Below, piece by piece: positions 27,449 to 37,589 of a stretch of DNA of 64,000 bases. Position 1 is the first letter of the stretch. Each line of letters opens with the position of its first letter. This DNA comes from Chitinophaga lutea (GTDB taxonomy: Bacteria; Bacteroidota; Bacteroidia; Chitinophagales; Chitinophagaceae), in NCBI RefSeq assembly GCF_003813775.1, contig NZ_RPDH01000002.1, positions 2,294,001-2,358,000 of the forward strand, read 5' to 3'. Under the pieces are notes generated by a model, which was not told the origin of the DNA, searched no databases, and worked only from the letters and a program-made list of their open reading frames with translations. The position numbers and the translations under genes were made by a program.

Positions 27449-28282
27449 TTATAATTTCTTACCGTCTTTACGGCTGATGATCAGTTTGTCAGAGCTCTTA
27501 TGCGACTTCCTGGTTTTCAGACCTTTCGCATATTTACCTGTTCTGGACCTCGGGTGACCGCCTGAAGATTTACCTTCACCACCACCCATCGGGTGATCCA
27601 CAGGGTTCATCGCTACACCACGGTTGCGGGGTTTGATACCTCTCCAGCGGTTGGCACCGGCTTTACCGATGGACTGCAGGGCGTGGTCGGAGTTGGAAAC
27701 TGTACCTACGGTGGCGATGCAGGTGCTCAGCACTTTGCGCAGCTCGCCGGAAGGCATTTTCAATACGGCGTATTTTTCTTCCTTGTTGCTCAGCTGGGCA
27801 TAAGTACCTGCGCTGCGTGCAATGGCGCCGCCTTTACCAGGCTGCAGCTCGATGTTGTGCACCACAGTACCCAGGGGCATGTTTTTCAGCGGTAACGCAT
27901 TACCCAGTTCAGGAGCCACATCGGTGCCGCTGATCACAGTGGCGCCCACCTGCAGGCCCTGGGGAGCAAGGATGTAACGTTTCTCACCGTCTGCATAGTT
28001 CAGCAGCGCGATGAAAGCGGTACGGTTCGGATCGTATTCAATTGTTTTTACGGTTGCGGGAACATTGGCCTTATCGCGTTTGAAATCCACGATACGGTAT
28101 TGTTTTTTGTGACCGCCACCGATGTAACGCATAGACCTTCTGCCCTGTGCGTTTCTACCGCCGGTACGCTGTGCAGGAGCCAGCAGGCTCTTCTCAGGGG
28201 TGTCCGTAGTCAGCTCTGCGTATGCATTGCCAATCTTCCAACGGGTACCGGCTGTAATCGGTTTGTACTTTTTCAGTGCCAT
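27449..28282 (-). CDS. rplB: 50S ribosomal protein L2
   Basis: 277 residues, full length. Conserved [25 protein letters not shown] and the C-terminal [29 protein letters not shown], including the histidine region near the peptidyl-transferase centre. Between rplW and rpsS. Confidence 0.98.
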   Translation of the reverse strand: MALKKYKPITAGTRWKIGNAYAELTTDTPEKSLLAPAQRTGGRNAQGRRSMRYIGGGHKKQYRIVDFKRDKANVPATVKTIEYDPNRTAFIALLNYADGEKRYILAPQGLQVGATVISGTDVAPELGNALPLKNMPLGTVVHNIELQPGKGGAIARSAGTYAQLSNKEEKYAVLKMPSGELRKVLSTCIATVGTVSNSDHALQSIGKAGANRWRGIKPRNRGVAMNPVDHPMGGGEGKSSGGHPRSRTGKYAKGLKTRKSHKSSDKLIISRKDGKKL

Positions 28283-28376
28283 TTTCTACTTAATTCAATG
28301 ATTTAATAGACTATTTATAAGTTGATCTGTATATACATCCAGGTTAGCGGCTTACGCCGTTAACGGCACTGGTATA

Positions 28377-28676
28377 TTATATGTTAGCATACAGATCGAT
28401 GGATTCTCCTTCAGCCAGTGTCACCACTGCTTTCTTGTAAGAAGGCTTACGACCGGAAATAAAGCCGGCTTTGGTAAAGCGGGTTTTATTCTTGCCGGGC
28501 ATTACCATGGTGTTCACTTCCGCAACGGTTACGCCGTAGAAGTCTTCCACTGCTTTTTTGATCTCCAGTTTGTTGGCTTTTTTGTCAACAATGAAGTAAA
28601 AGCGGTTGAACTTTTCGGTAGCCTTATTTACCTTCTCCGATATCACCGGTTTGATTAAAACATCAGACAGTTTCAT
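28377..28676 (-). CDS. rplW: 50S ribosomal protein L23
   Basis: 99 residues. LIKPVISEKVNKATEKFNRFYFIVDKKANKLEIKKAVEDFYGVTVAEVNTM is the classic L23 pattern; trigger factor and SRP dock here at the tunnel exit. Between rplD and rplB. Confidence 0.96.
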   Translation of the reverse strand: MKLSDVLIKPVISEKVNKATEKFNRFYFIVDKKANKLEIKKAVEDFYGVTVAEVNTMVMPGKNKTRFTKAGFISGRKPSYKKAVVTLAEGESIDLYANI

Positions 28677-28827
28677 CTGCTATAATTTGATTTGTTATCG
28701 GTCAGATGGAACCCTGCGGTTTCATCTTCGTTATTTTTTTGTTTCAGCAAGACGGAACCTTGTGGTTACATCTTTTATTCGCTCTGTGCCGCAAGCCAAT
28801 GTTGCATCGGCGCACGGCCCTGTTTAT

Positions 28828-29475
28828 TTATGCCTCTACGATGTCAGCCGGCTCTTCAGTGAAGATCTTGGCTGCGCTTTCCGTGATCACCAGGTAGTTG
28901 CTGTTCATGATCTCGTAAGTGTTCACGTCGCTCAGCACGGTGCTGTCCACAGTCGGGATGTTGCGCAGTGACAGGTATACGTTGTCATTGTACTCAGGCA
29001 GTACCACCAGGGTCTTTTTGCCTGCTACGTTGATGTTCAGGTTTTTGAGGATGCCTTCGAACTGTTTGGTCTTCGGCGCGTCCAGCTTGATATCTTCAAC
29101 GATGATGATGCTGTTTTCTTTCGCTTTCACAGACAGGGCGGAGATTTTCGCCACGTCTTTCACCTTACGGTTCAGTTTGATGTCGTAACCGTGGGGTTTG
29201 GGACCGAAAATGGTACCACCACCTTTATACAACGGGTTACGGATGTTACCTTTACGGGAACCGCCGGTACCTTTTTGTTTGTGCAGCTTGCGGGAAGCAC
29301 CTTTCACTTCAGCACGCGTTTTCACTTTGTGCGTACCCTGGCGCTGTGCAGCCAGGTATTGCTTTACAGCGAGGTAGATCACGTGATTGTTCGGCTCAAC
29401 ACCAAAGATCTCTTCAGGAAGCTCAATAGTCCTGCCGGTCTTCTTACCTTCTATATTTAAAATATCTAGTTGCAT
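28828..29475 (-). CDS. rplD: 50S ribosomal protein L4
   Basis: 215 residues. The tunnel loop is visible as KTRAEVKGASRKLHKQKGTGGSRKGNIRNPLYKGGGTIFGPKPHGY. In E. coli L4 also represses the S10 operon; whether this applies here is unknown. One base separates it from the rplC stop. The 151-base gap before rplW contains a short direct repeat (GACGGAACCTTGTGGTTACATCTT against GATGGAACCCTGCGG...CATCTTCG). Confidence 0.96.
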   Translation of the reverse strand: MQLDILNIEGKKTGRTIELPEEIFGVEPNNHVIYLAVKQYLAAQRQGTHKVKTRAEVKGASRKLHKQKGTGGSRKGNIRNPLYKGGGTIFGPKPHGYDIKLNRKVKDVAKISALSVKAKENSIIIVEDIKLDAPKTKQFEGILKNLNINVAGKKTLVVLPEYNDNVYLSLRNIPTVDSTVLSDVNTYEIMNSNYLVITESAAKIFTEEPADIVEA

Positions 29476-29476
29476 A

Positions 29477-30100
29477 TTACTTCTGGATTAAAACGATTGA
29501 ACCAATGTGGCCGGGAACGGAACCACTTACCAGGATATAATTTTTGTCAGGGAAAATCTTCACGATCTTCAGACCTTTCACTTTCACTCTCTCATTGCCC
29601 ATCTGACCTGCCATGCGCATACCTTTGAATACGCGGGAAGGATAAGATGAACCGCCCACGGAACCGGGAGCTCTCTGACGGTCGTGCTGGCCATGGGATG
29701 CCTCACCCACACCGCTGAAACCGTGACGTTTTACAACGCCCTGGAAACCTTTACCTTTGGAAGTTCCCACAACGTCAACTGTCTCACCTTCTGAGAAGAT
29801 CTCAACGGTGATAGTTTCTCCGAGGGCTTTAGCCACGGCAGTATCCGGGTTGCGGAACTCTTTTACGTAACGTTTAGGGGAGGTTTGTGCTTTCGCGAAG
29901 TGATTTTTCTCAGCTTTGGGAGTGTTCTTTTCCTTTTTCTCGCCAAAAGCTACCTGAACGGCGTCGTACCCGTCAGTGACTTGGGATTTCACCTGGGTAA
30001 CCACGTTTGGACCGGCCTCGATAATGGTAACGGCAGTTTGTTTGCCATTGGCCTCGAAGATGCTGGTCATGCCAATCTTTTTACCAATAATACCTTTCAT
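29477..30100 (-). CDS. rplC: 50S ribosomal protein L3
   Basis: 207 residues. [21 protein letters not shown] start and [53 protein letters not shown], the peptidyl-transferase-side loop; the glutamine methylation motif GxGQ-type region is in the HGQHD segment. Between rpsJ and rplD. Confidence 0.97.
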   Translation of the reverse strand: MKGIIGKKIGMTSIFEANGKQTAVTIIEAGPNVVTQVKSQVTDGYDAVQVAFGEKKEKNTPKAEKNHFAKAQTSPKRYVKEFRNPDTAVAKALGETITVEIFSEGETVDVVGTSKGKGFQGVVKRHGFSGVGEASHGQHDRQRAPGSVGGSSYPSRVFKGMRMAGQMGNERVKVKGLKIVKIFPDKNYILVSGSVPGHIGSIVLIQK

Positions 30101-30271
30101 GTGTTATATAATTTAGCCCAGCGCCTGAGGGATCTCTAGCTATCCTCAGGATGAGCGGTTTAAATGCTTTTATTGGGCGGCCACCCGGAAGGCGTGACCT
30201 GTTTTATTAATGCTGTTGTCACAAAACACCTCAGGCGGGCCTATGCCCACCTTTGCTGAGGTCCTTTTTTA

Positions 30272-30577
30272 CTACGCTTTAATCTCCACTTCCACACCAG
30301 ACGGCAGATCGAGCTTGCTCAGCGCATCTACGGTTCTGGAAGAAGATGTGTAAATGTCCAACAAACGCTTATGCGTACACAGTTGGAATTGCTCACGCGC
30401 TTTTTTGTTCACGTGCGGAGAACGCAGTACCGTAAAGATTTTCTTCTCTGTCGGTAAAGGAATAGGCCCTGTTACCACGGCACCCGTGTTTCGCACGGTT
30501 TTAACGATCTTCTCGGCAGACTTATCCACCAGGTTGTGATCGTAGGACTTCAGCTTGATTCTAATTCTCTGAGACAT
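30272..30577 (-). CDS. rpsJ: 30S ribosomal protein S10
   Basis: 101 residues from the ATG at 30577 ([14 protein letters not shown]); an earlier TTG at 30583 is not used. Conserved [46 protein letters not shown]. Head protein that in other bacteria also pairs with NusB in antitermination. First gene of the S10 cluster, with a consensus promoter 43 bases upstream. Confidence 0.97.
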   Translation of the reverse strand: MSQRIRIKLKSYDHNLVDKSAEKIVKTVRNTGAVVTGPIPLPTEKKIFTVLRSPHVNKKAREQFQLCTHKRLLDIYTSSSRTVDALSKLDLPSGVEVEIKA

Positions 30578-30619
30578 ATGCAATGAACTTCTTCTAATTT
30601 ACCCCTCAATTTGGGAGGG

Positions 30620-30649
30620 CAAAGGTAAGTGTTTTTTTCATTGCGACAA
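30620..30649 (-). promoter_or_regulatory. Promoter of the S10 cluster
   Basis: Minus strand: TTG (30649-30647), exactly 19 bases, TACCTTTG (30627-30620). It is followed by GCCCTCCCAAATT; the 20 plus-strand bases at 30608-30627 are identical to those at the rpsL promoter (43642-43661). Confidence 0.85.
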
Positions 30650-30765
30650 ATATTTCAGGGGTATATTTCAGGAGAATATTGACTTTTTGCTGCTTTTCCG
30701 CTAGTTTTAGTACCCGGGATTCGACGCCCGCAAGTTATGAAAAATACTTAATCTTTTTAAATCCA

Positions 30766-31572
30766 ATGCGTTACCGCCCGCAATTTAGTATTTACCGGAA
30801 CCTGCTGCTGTCGGCGCTTTTTTTTATTTTTTTCTGCCCCGCAGCCGCCCAGGACACCCTTTCCGCCCCACTCACCGACGAGGAGCGCAAAGCCGAACTC
30901 TCCCGCGAGCTCGATGCCCTCGCCGCCGATGTGTTACCGCAGTTCCCCCGCGGTGAAGAAGCCATGGCCGCCTGGATACACACCCACCTGAACATCCCCT
31001 ACGTAGCACTTCGAAATGATTCAACCGTAATGGTTTACGTGGATTTTCTCGTAGAGCGCACAGGCTACATTACCGATGTTGCCATCAAATACCCGGGCGT
31101 GCGCCAGCTCGACAAAGAAGTGGTGCAACTCTTCAAAGGCATGCCGCGCTGGAAACCGGGCCTGCTTAACGGCAAACCGGTAGACCTGCGGATGACCCTG
31201 CCGCTGCGCATCACCATCCCCAATTCGCTGCGCAAACCGGCCGAAGTGGCCACGCCGGCTGTTTCGAGCCTCCCGCAGTTCAGCGGCGGCGGACAGGCGC
31301 TGCGTTACTATATCAAACAAAACATGCAATACCCCAAGGAGGCCAGGGCAGCCGGCATTACAGGCGCCATTACCGTCGAATTCCTCATCCTCGCCAACGG
31401 CCGTGTAGGCAACCCCGCCACCATGGGGGAAGTAATCGGCTATGGACTGGAAGAAGAAGCGATGCGCCTCGTGGAAAAGATGCCGAAATGGATACCGGCC
31501 AAACTGGATGGTAAAGCGGTGACCACCAAACACCAGATCGTGATCCGGTTCGAGCCTCCCGGCAAAAGCTAA
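30766..31572 (+). CDS. Secreted/periplasmic protein with two TonB C-terminal domains
   Basis: 268 residues from the ATG at 30766, which gives a signal or anchor segment (LLLSALFFIFFCPAAAQ); the longer frame from 30679 is unlikely. Two tandem TonB-C-like domains of ~95 residues: one at about 55-150 (VYVDFLVERTGYITDVAIKYPGVRQLDKEVVQLFKGMPRWKPGLLNGKPV) and one at about 170-265 (VEFLILANGRVGNPATM...MPKWIPAKLDGKAV). There is no Pro-rich spacer and no clear membrane anchor beyond the signal, so it may be a soluble adaptor and not an ExbBD-driven TonB. It opens the first block of envelope genes between rpsJ and fusA. Confidence 0.8.
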   Translation: MRYRPQFSIYRNLLLSALFFIFFCPAAAQDTLSAPLTDEERKAELSRELDALAADVLPQFPRGEEAMAAWIHTHLNIPYVALRNDSTVMVYVDFLVERTGYITDVAIKYPGVRQLDKEVVQLFKGMPRWKPGLLNGKPVDLRMTLPLRITIPNSLRKPAEVATPAVSSLPQFSGGGQALRYYIKQNMQYPKEARAAGITGAITVEFLILANGRVGNPATMGEVIGYGLEEEAMRLVEKMPKWIPAKLDGKAVTTKHQIVIRFEPPGKS

Positions 31573-31612
31573 ACGGGCCACCCCGCTTTGTGAAGCGCAG
31601 CAGCCCGTTTTT
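31571..31612 (+). terminator. Terminator after the double TonB-C gene
   Basis: AAACGGGC / GCCCGTTT arms (31571-31578, 31603-31610) around an inner GCTT-AAGC dyad, then TT; overlaps the stop codon. Confidence 0.65.
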
Positions 31613-31648
31613 CAGGTTTGTATAATCGACTTAAAAGGGGTTTCCTGC

Positions 31649-32242
31649 TTATTTCCCTACTTCCCGGATGGTTTGCCTTGCTTTTGCAGAAGGCAGATAG
31701 ATCTGGAAACCTAGATTGAAGCTCACCCTGTGGGCAGTTGTGGAGCTACCGAAACCCACGGTCAGGTCGTATTTCACCAATCCTTCGAGACCGATGTTGG
31801 GGGTAATGAAATAAGCCAGACCAGGCCCGATGCCTATCCCCAGACCATTGGTGTTCGTGCTCACATCACCGACTTTCCGGTTCACACCGTTCACACCGGC
31901 ACTTGCTTCAAAAAACCACCGCGACTTCCTGTCCAGCTCTACACGCTTGTCTGATACATAGTACCGGCCAAATGCGCCAATCCCGTACAAAAAGTCCGTC
32001 TGATCGTTCCCGGTCGTCAACCCCAGGTTAACATCCACCCCAAGGGCTATGTTATCCCTGATAAACCAGCCCGCCTTGGGCGTCAGGTTCAGGTTGAACA
32101 CACTTCCCCCATTCTGAAAGGTTCCTCCGATGTTGGCAAGCTGGGCACCCACCATTACATTCCCTTTCTGGGTCTGTGCAAAGCCGTTAACTGCGAATAA
32201 AACTGTGGACATGAGGAGGGTTAAGTAACCAATTTTTCTCAT
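31649..32242 (-). CDS. Outer-membrane beta-barrel protein, porin-like
   Basis: 197 residues from the ATG at 32242, which gives a signal peptide (MRKIGYLTLLMSTVLFAVNGFAQ); the open frame extends far upstream but without coding character. The mature part alternates polar and hydrophobic residues (GVDVNLGLTTGNDQTDFLYGIGAFGRYYV, FEASAGVNGVNRKV, GLVKYDLTVGFGSS) and ends with aromatic strands, as in eight-stranded OmpA/OmpX-like barrels of the Bacteroidota outer_membrane_beta-barrel type. Function unknown. Its stop faces the terminator of the TonB-C gene. Confidence 0.8.
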   Translation of the reverse strand: MRKIGYLTLLMSTVLFAVNGFAQTQKGNVMVGAQLANIGGTFQNGGSVFNLNLTPKAGWFIRDNIALGVDVNLGLTTGNDQTDFLYGIGAFGRYYVSDKRVELDRKSRWFFEASAGVNGVNRKVGDVSTNTNGLGIGIGPGLAYFITPNIGLEGLVKYDLTVGFGSSTTAHRVSFNLGFQIYLPSAKARQTIREVGK

Positions 32243-32438
32243 ATGAATTGTTTTTGATGAAACTAGCTGCTTTCGACATTCACCAGGTGGGGACAAATAA
32301 GCACGGGTTGATGATTGATTATGAATACAATAAGTATATTTTAAACACTCGAATGCGGGAAAGGTTGTATAAATCTTTATTTTTTTTAAGCTGGCAGGCA
32401 ATTTGTTCGTTAATTCAATGTTGTTAAAATAAACTCCC

Positions 32439-33563
32439 ATGAAACCTGCCGCCATATCTACCGCCCTCCTGGCGCTGCTCTGCGCCGGAACTTTACTTAC
32501 AGCTTCCTGCAGCAAAAAGAACCCTGGCAACAACGGCAATAACGGCGAAGACCCTACCTGGCCGAAAGACAGCGTGCGCGTGGTAGTACAGGAAGGCATC
32601 TCCCGGCCCTGGGAAATCCTCTGGGGCCCCGATAGCCACCTCTGGATAACGGAGCGCGGGGGGAAAATCAGCCGGGTAGATCCGAAAACGGGCGAGCTTA
32701 AGCCCCTGCTGACCATTTCAGACGTAGTGGCCACCGGCGAAGGCGGCCTGCTGGGCATGGTACTGCACCCGTCCTTTTCCACCCAGCCCTTCGTATATGT
32801 GGTATACAATTACGGCAGCCCCTACCGGGAAAAAGTAGTACGGTTCCGGTACGAGAACAACACCCTCACTTCTCCTCTCACCATCATCGACAATATCCCC
32901 GCAGCGGGCATCCACAACGGTTCCCGCCTGCTGATCAACGGCGATAAACTGTTCATCACCACCGGCGACGCAGCCACCGGGGCCAATGCCCAGTTGACTA
33001 ACTCTGTTAGCGGCAAGGTGCTCCGCCTGAACCTCGACGGGTCGGTACCGGCCGATAATCCATTTGCCGGCAACCCGGTATGGAGTTACGGCCACCGCAA
33101 CCCGCAGGGCCTCGTAATGGCCAATAACATCCTCTATGCGGCTGAACACGGTGCAGGCATAGAAGATGAAGTGAACATCATCGAAAAACAGCGCAACTAC
33201 GGCTGGCCGACCGTGGAAGGGCCCTGTAATACGTCTGCAGAAAACACTTTTTGCACGGCCAACAACGTAAAACAGCCCATATGGTCCACCGGCGCAAGTA
33301 CCTACGCGCTTTGCGGCATGGATTATTATAACCACGACCGTATTCCCCAATGGAAAAACTCCCTGCTGGTGGTAAGCCTCAAAAATGCGACGCTGTACCA
33401 GCTGAAACTCAGCGGGGACGGGCAATCCGTGAGTGCACGGAAAGACTATTTCGTGAACGCATTCGGCCGCCTGCGGGACGTTTGCGTATCACCCGCCGGC
33501 CGCGTTTACATCTGTACGGACACCAGCCCGGGTAAAATCATCGAGGTCAGCAAACCCGAATAA
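32439..33563 (+). CDS. PQQ-type sugar dehydrogenase (GSDH/YliI family) lipoprotein
   Basis: 374 residues. A lipoprotein signal ends at Cys24 (LLTASC) followed by an Asn/Gly-rich spacer. The six-bladed propeller of soluble aldose sugar dehydrogenases follows: ISRPWEILWGPDSHLWITERGGKISRV, GEGGLLGMVLHPSF, GIHNGSRLLI, SYGHRNPQGL and AEHGAGIEDEVNIIEKQRNYGWP. Members oxidise aldoses using PQQ with calcium and pass electrons to the envelope electron chain; substrate unknown. No PQQ synthesis genes are nearby. Two bases separate its stop from the converging lipoprotein gene. Confidence 0.87.
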   Translation: MKPAAISTALLALLCAGTLLTASCSKKNPGNNGNNGEDPTWPKDSVRVVVQEGISRPWEILWGPDSHLWITERGGKISRVDPKTGELKPLLTISDVVATGEGGLLGMVLHPSFSTQPFVYVVYNYGSPYREKVVRFRYENNTLTSPLTIIDNIPAAGIHNGSRLLINGDKLFITTGDAATGANAQLTNSVSGKVLRLNLDGSVPADNPFAGNPVWSYGHRNPQGLVMANNILYAAEHGAGIEDEVNIIEKQRNYGWPTVEGPCNTSAENTFCTANNVKQPIWSTGASTYALCGMDYYNHDRIPQWKNSLLVVSLKNATLYQLKLSGDGQSVSARKDYFVNAFGRLRDVCVSPAGRVYICTDTSPGKIIEVSKPE

Positions 33564-33564
33564 T

Positions 33565-34146
33565 TCATTCCAGTCGCTTCCCCGCTTTGACGGCGCCCGC
33601 GTTGACGTGGCGCCAGGCACAGTCGTGCAGGATCATACAGTCTCGGGCCGTGTCCACAGAGGCGGCAATCCAGCCCAGGAAGGTATCATTGCCTTTCCTG
33701 AACTGCACGCCCATGAACTTTTTATCGGCTGCCACCCAATCGCCCAGCCAGGTCGTATCTGAGGGGTTCGCTGCAGGCAGCAGGATGGTGCAGAGGTGGT
33801 TCACGAAGCCGTTCCATTCGTGTGGATAAGGCGCCAGCACGGGGATTTCGTCGCCGGCCTGCAGGCGCACCACCGAGTCGGGCCGGGAGAGCATTTTGGC
33901 GGTTTTCAGCGCCACGGCGGTAAACATGGCATGGGTGCCCTGCTGGTCGTTCCGGAGGGCGACGGTGAAAAACACGTCGTCCGTGTCGTCTTCATCAATG
34001 TCGAGGGAAAAGGGGGTGAGGTAACGGACTTCCACATTGTTGAGCGACCGGTAGCTGTAGGCCGGCTGGGGCTGTGGACGGGACCGTTTGCTGCAGGCGG
34101 CCAGCAGCACGGCGATGCCGAGGGCAGTTGTTTTGAGGTTAAGCAT
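33565..34146 (-). CDS. Lipoprotein of unknown function
   Basis: 193 residues. Lipobox AVLLAAC with Cys18, then a Ser/Arg/Pro spacer. The mature part contains LDIDEDDTDDVFFTVALRND, reminiscent of a calcium-loop-like acidic stretch in VCBS-type proteins, followed by a mixed domain with several Trp. I recognise no family. It converges with the PQQ-type dehydrogenase gene (one base between the stops) and its start lies 114 bases past the fusA stop. Confidence 0.65.
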   Translation of the reverse strand: MLNLKTTALGIAVLLAACSKRSRPQPQPAYSYRSLNNVEVRYLTPFSLDIDEDDTDDVFFTVALRNDQQGTHAMFTAVALKTAKMLSRPDSVVRLQAGDEIPVLAPYPHEWNGFVNHLCTILLPAANPSDTTWLGDWVAADKKFMGVQFRKGNDTFLGWIAASVDTARDCMILHDCAWRHVNAGAVKAGKRLE

Positions 34147-34201
34147 GATCCGGGGTTTTAATGCCGGTAAAGCGGACGGGCCCCTTTAAAAGTTACAGGA
34201 T

Positions 34202-34230
34202 AAAAAAAAGCCCCCCGGCGTACGGAGGGC
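34202..34230 (-). terminator. Terminator of fusA
   Basis: Minus strand GCCCTCCG / CGGGGGGC (one T-G pair), 5-base loop, then T8; 30 bases past the fusA stop. Confidence 0.85.
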
Positions 34231-34259
34231 CCTTTTTATTTCTATCTATCAACTTGTGC

Positions 34260-36404
34260 TTAGGCATTCACTTTACCTTTCACCTTAGCCACCACTTCTT
34301 CAGCGATGTTGTTCGGTGCAGGGTTGTAGTGAGAGAACTCCATGATGGAGGTAGCGCGGCCGGAAGACAGTGAACGCAGCTGCGTTACGTAACCGAACAT
34401 TTCGCTCAGGGGCACTTTGGCTTTGATCACCTGTGCACCGTTACGGGATTCCATACCTTCGAGCATACCACGGCGACGGTTGAGGTCACCTGTAACGTCA
34501 CCCATGTACTGGTCAGGAGTGGTTACTTCCACTTTCATGATGGGTTCCAGCAGAACGGGTTTCGCTTTACGGCCGGCTTCACGGAAGGCGGATTTGGCGC
34601 AAAGTTCGAAAGACATTGCATCGGAGTCCACCGCGTGGAAAGAACCGTCGAACAGGCGAACTTTCAGGCTCGTGAGCGGGAAGTTGGCGAGCACACCATT
34701 GTTCATGGATTGCTCAAAACCTTTCTGTACCGCGGGGATGAACTCTTTCGGGATAGAACCACCAAAGATATCGTTCACGAACTGGAAGGATTTGCCTTCG
34801 TTTTCTTTCAGCCATTCCGCGTCGGCAGGACCGATTTCCACCTGGATGTCGGCGAATTTACCACGACCACCGGTTTGTTTCTTGAACACTTCGCGGTGCT
34901 CCACTTTCTGCGTGAAAGCTTCTTTGTAAGCAACCTGGGGAGCACCCTGGTTAACTTCCACTTTGAACTCGCGGCGCATACGGTCAACGATGATCTCGAG
35001 GTGAAGCTCACCCATACCGCTCAATACGGTCTGGCCGGTTTCTTCGTCGGTTTTTGCCTTCAGGGTAGGATCTTCTTCTACCAGTTTGGCAATCGCCATA
35101 CCCATTTTATCTACGTCTGCCTGAGTTTTAGGTTCGATGGCGATGTGGATAACGGGCTCAGGGAACGACATGGATTCCAGAACGATCGGATGATCTTCGT
35201 GGCACAGTGTGTCACCTGTTTTGATATCTTTAAAACCAACAGCGGCACCGATATCGCCGGCTTCGATGAAGTCGATCGGGTTCTGCTTGTTAGCGTGCAT
35301 CTGCATGATACGGCTGATACGTTCGTTTTTGCCGGTGCGGGTGTTCAGTACGTAAGAACCACCGTCCAGACGGCCGGAGTACACGCGGAAGAACGCCAGG
35401 CGGCCTACGAAAGGATCCGTTGCGATTTTGAACGCCAGGGCTGCAAAAGGTTCTTTTGCATCGGGGTGGCGCTCGATTTCCTCACCGTTGTCCGGGTTGG
35501 TGCCTTTTACGGCTTCAACGTCCATCGGAGAAGGCAGGTAGCGGCAAACGCCGTCGAGCATTTTCTGAACGCCTTTGTTTTTGAAGGAAGAACCGCACAT
35601 CATCGGGATGATCGCCATGTCGATAGTGGCTTTACGGATCGCTTCGTGAATCTCGGCTTCGGAAATTGAGTTCGGGTCTTCGAAGAATTTCTCGAGCAGT
35701 TTGTCGTCGTAGTCGGCAACCGCTTCCACGAGTTTGCCTCTCCACTCTTCCGCTTCCGCTTTCATATCCTCGGGGATTTCGATTTCTTCGAAAGTAGCGC
35801 CTTTACCGGCTTCGTCCCAGATGATACCTTTCATGGTAATCAGGTCCACCACGCCTTTGAAGCTATCTTCAGCGCCGATGGGCAATACCAGGGGAACGGG
35901 GTTTGCACCCAGCATTTCCCTTACCTGTTTTACCACATTCAGGAAGTCTGCACCGGAACGGTCCATTTTATTCACAAAACCGATACGGGGCACCTTGTAT
36001 TTGTTAGCCTGGCGCCAAACGGTTTCAGATTGGGGTTCAACGCCGGATACAGCGCAGAACAACGCAACCAGACCGTCCAGAACGCGCAGCGAACGCTCTA
36101 CCTCTACGGTAAAGTCCACGTGGCCCGGAGTATCAATGATATTGAATTTATACTGTTTGGTATCAGGCGTACTTTTTCCCTGGTTGGTCGGGAAGTTCCA
36201 GAAACAGGTGGTGGCAGCAGATGTGATGGTAATACCTCTCTCCTGCTCCTGGGCCATCCAGTCCATGGTAGCTGCCCCTTCGTGAACCTCACCGATTTTG
36301 TGGGTCTTCCCTGTATAATACAGGATACGCTCTGTGGTAGTGGTTTTACCGGCATCGATGTGCGCCGCAATACCAAAGTTTCTTTGAAATCTTAAGTCTG
36401 CCAT
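34260..36404 (-). CDS. fusA: Translation elongation factor G
   Basis: 714 residues, full length. Five domains; G1 motif AHIDAGKTT at 14-22, G3 DTPGHVDF, G4 NKMD, and the tip of domain IV ([23 protein letters not shown]). EF-G catalyses translocation and recycling. In many bacteria fusA lies directly between rpsG and rpsJ; here it stands alone with its own promoter and terminator, with 3.7 kb to rpsJ and 6.3 kb to rpsG on either side. Confidence 0.98.
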   Translation of the reverse strand: MADLRFQRNFGIAAHIDAGKTTTTERILYYTGKTHKIGEVHEGAATMDWMAQEQERGITITSAATTCFWNFPTNQGKSTPDTKQYKFNIIDTPGHVDFTVEVERSLRVLDGLVALFCAVSGVEPQSETVWRQANKYKVPRIGFVNKMDRSGADFLNVVKQVREMLGANPVPLVLPIGAEDSFKGVVDLITMKGIIWDEAGKGATFEEIEIPEDMKAEAEEWRGKLVEAVADYDDKLLEKFFEDPNSISEAEIHEAIRKATIDMAIIPMMCGSSFKNKGVQKMLDGVCRYLPSPMDVEAVKGTNPDNGEEIERHPDAKEPFAALAFKIATDPFVGRLAFFRVYSGRLDGGSYVLNTRTGKNERISRIMQMHANKQNPIDFIEAGDIGAAVGFKDIKTGDTLCHEDHPIVLESMSFPEPVIHIAIEPKTQADVDKMGMAIAKLVEEDPTLKAKTDEETGQTVLSGMGELHLEIIVDRMRREFKVEVNQGAPQVAYKEAFTQKVEHREVFKKQTGGRGKFADIQVEIGPADAEWLKENEGKSFQFVNDIFGGSIPKEFIPAVQKGFEQSMNNGVLANFPLTSLKVRLFDGSFHAVDSDAMSFELCAKSAFREAGRKAKPVLLEPIMKVEVTTPDQYMGDVTGDLNRRRGMLEGMESRNGAQVIKAKVPLSEMFGYVTQLRSLSSGRATSIMEFSHYNPAPNNIAEEVVAKVKGKVNA

Positions 36405-36430
36405 AAAAGTAAAATGACTATAAGTAATGC

Positions 36431-36449
36431 AATTTGGGGGGCAAAGGTA
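36431..36449 (-). promoter_or_regulatory. Promoter -7 region of fusA, str/S10-type
   Basis: Minus strand TACCTTTG (36449-36442) followed by GCCCCCCAAATT. It matches the rpsJ and rpsL promoter start regions with one base fewer. At -33 the triplet is TCG in place of TTG, again 19 bases away. Confidence 0.75.
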
Positions 36450-37055
36450 AACTATTTATCTTAATTAACGAAACGGGATTCTTTGTGAAAATGTTAATTC
36501 ATGATACAACGTTTCAACCGTATCCATTTCTGCCGAAAACCATTGATTGTCAACTACTGCCGCCGGTTCTTTCTTTCCATCCTGCCCCAAACTGCAAAAT
36601 TAGCACTTCTCGCCCACTTCCCTCCGGAAAAGGGCCTGCTCCGGAACGCCGTCCCCTTTCTAAAAACAACCAATCATCATCCTAAACCTGCCAAAAATGA
36701 AATAGCCCCCGGGAACCCTTGCCACGGGCCGTTTTTTATCTAACTTTACACCGTTCTCAGCCTGAAGAAACCCCATTAAGCATTAAAAACCAAAGGAAAA
36801 ATGTAGTTCGGGAGCCCCACATCACTCCCCGTGTTGAAGCAGTATAACAGCGTTAAGGATTTTATGGAGCGCAATATTCAGACACACCGCACACATATGT
36901 GGTGACGGCGTTTTTTGCCCTCCGCTGAAGGAATAGCCCGGCAGCAGCAGCCTCCGCACACCATACCCGCTTATGGTCAGGACCGTTGTATGCCTGTGTG
37001 ACCCGTTATCTCTCCATTTTTTCGCAGCATTTCCAGATTCCAACATATAACCTCA
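36450..37055. other. Divergent intergenic region between fusA and the type IX operon
   Basis: About 600 bases without a convincing gene; short frames at 36434-36685 (+) and 36822-37046 (-) have no domain character. It holds the fusA promoter at one end, the operon promoter at 36719-36748, and then ~300 bases of likely untranslated leader containing a dyad CACCGCACACATATGTGGTG (about 36887-36904) followed by GACGGCG and T6. Confidence 0.6.
36719..36748 (+). promoter_or_regulatory. Promoter of the type IX/collagen-like operon
   Basis: TTG (36719-36721), exactly 19 bases, TAACTTTA (36741-36748; consensus TAnnTTTG with the last base changed). A start near 36755 would leave a leader of about 300 bases before the first gene. 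Confidence 0.6.
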
Positions 37056-37568
37056 ATGATTATGAAACACTTTTCTACAAAGCATCTGCTTCTGGCAATC
37101 TTTCTGGCCATGGCGTGGCTGCCTTCGAAGGCGCAGCTCGTGCTGGTACGCGAAGTAACGGCCAGTAGCGGCACCTCCGGCACAGCCGGCAACATCACCA
37201 TCGACTACACCATCGGTGAGGCCATGGTGCAAACTTTCAGCAACGGCGGCCTGCTGCTCACGCAGGGCTTCCACCAGCCGGAAGTGCTCCCTCCCATCCT
37301 GCCGGGCGGCCCGGCGGCGCTGGACTTTATGCTCTACCCCAACCCTGCCCTCACGACCGTTAAAGTGGGCTTCAACCTGCTCACGGACGCCACAGTGGTG
37401 TTCATGCTCGTGAACACGCTCGGCCAGGTGATCTACCAGGAGGTGAAAACCTTCGGGCCGGGTAAAATCGTGATTCCTGTGCAGGTAGACAGGCTTGCAG
37501 CGGGCATCTACACGGTAGTGTTCAAAGTACAGAGCCAGGTATTCACCGAAAAACTCATCATTCAGTAA
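37056..37568 (+). CDS. Small type IX-secreted protein with C-terminal sorting domain
   Basis: 170 residues. Signal peptide (LLLAIFLAMAWLPSKAQ), a ~65-residue N-terminal module (VTASSGTSGTAGNITIDYTIGEAMVQTFSNGGLLLTQGFHQPE) and a type A sorting domain of about 80 residues beginning DFMLYPNPALTTVKVGFNL and ending AGIYTVVFKVQSQVFTEKLIIQ. The sorting domain is recognised by the type IX machinery, which exports and attaches the protein at the cell surface. There is hardly any other cargo, so it may be a small surface subunit. ATG at 37056 or, two codons on, 37062. Next gene is 21 bases downstream. Confidence 0.85.
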   Translation: MIMKHFSTKHLLLAIFLAMAWLPSKAQLVLVREVTASSGTSGTAGNITIDYTIGEAMVQTFSNGGLLLTQGFHQPEVLPPILPGGPAALDFMLYPNPALTTVKVGFNLLTDATVVFMLVNTLGQVIYQEVKTFGPGKIVIPVQVDRLAAGIYTVVFKVQSQVFTEKLIIQ

Positions 37569-37589
37569 CTCATCGCAAAAAAACTTTTT

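Noticed and set aside
36434..36743. Short plus-strand frames upstream of fusA
   Set aside because: They overlap the fusA promoter and have low-complexity Pro/Leu/Ser composition.
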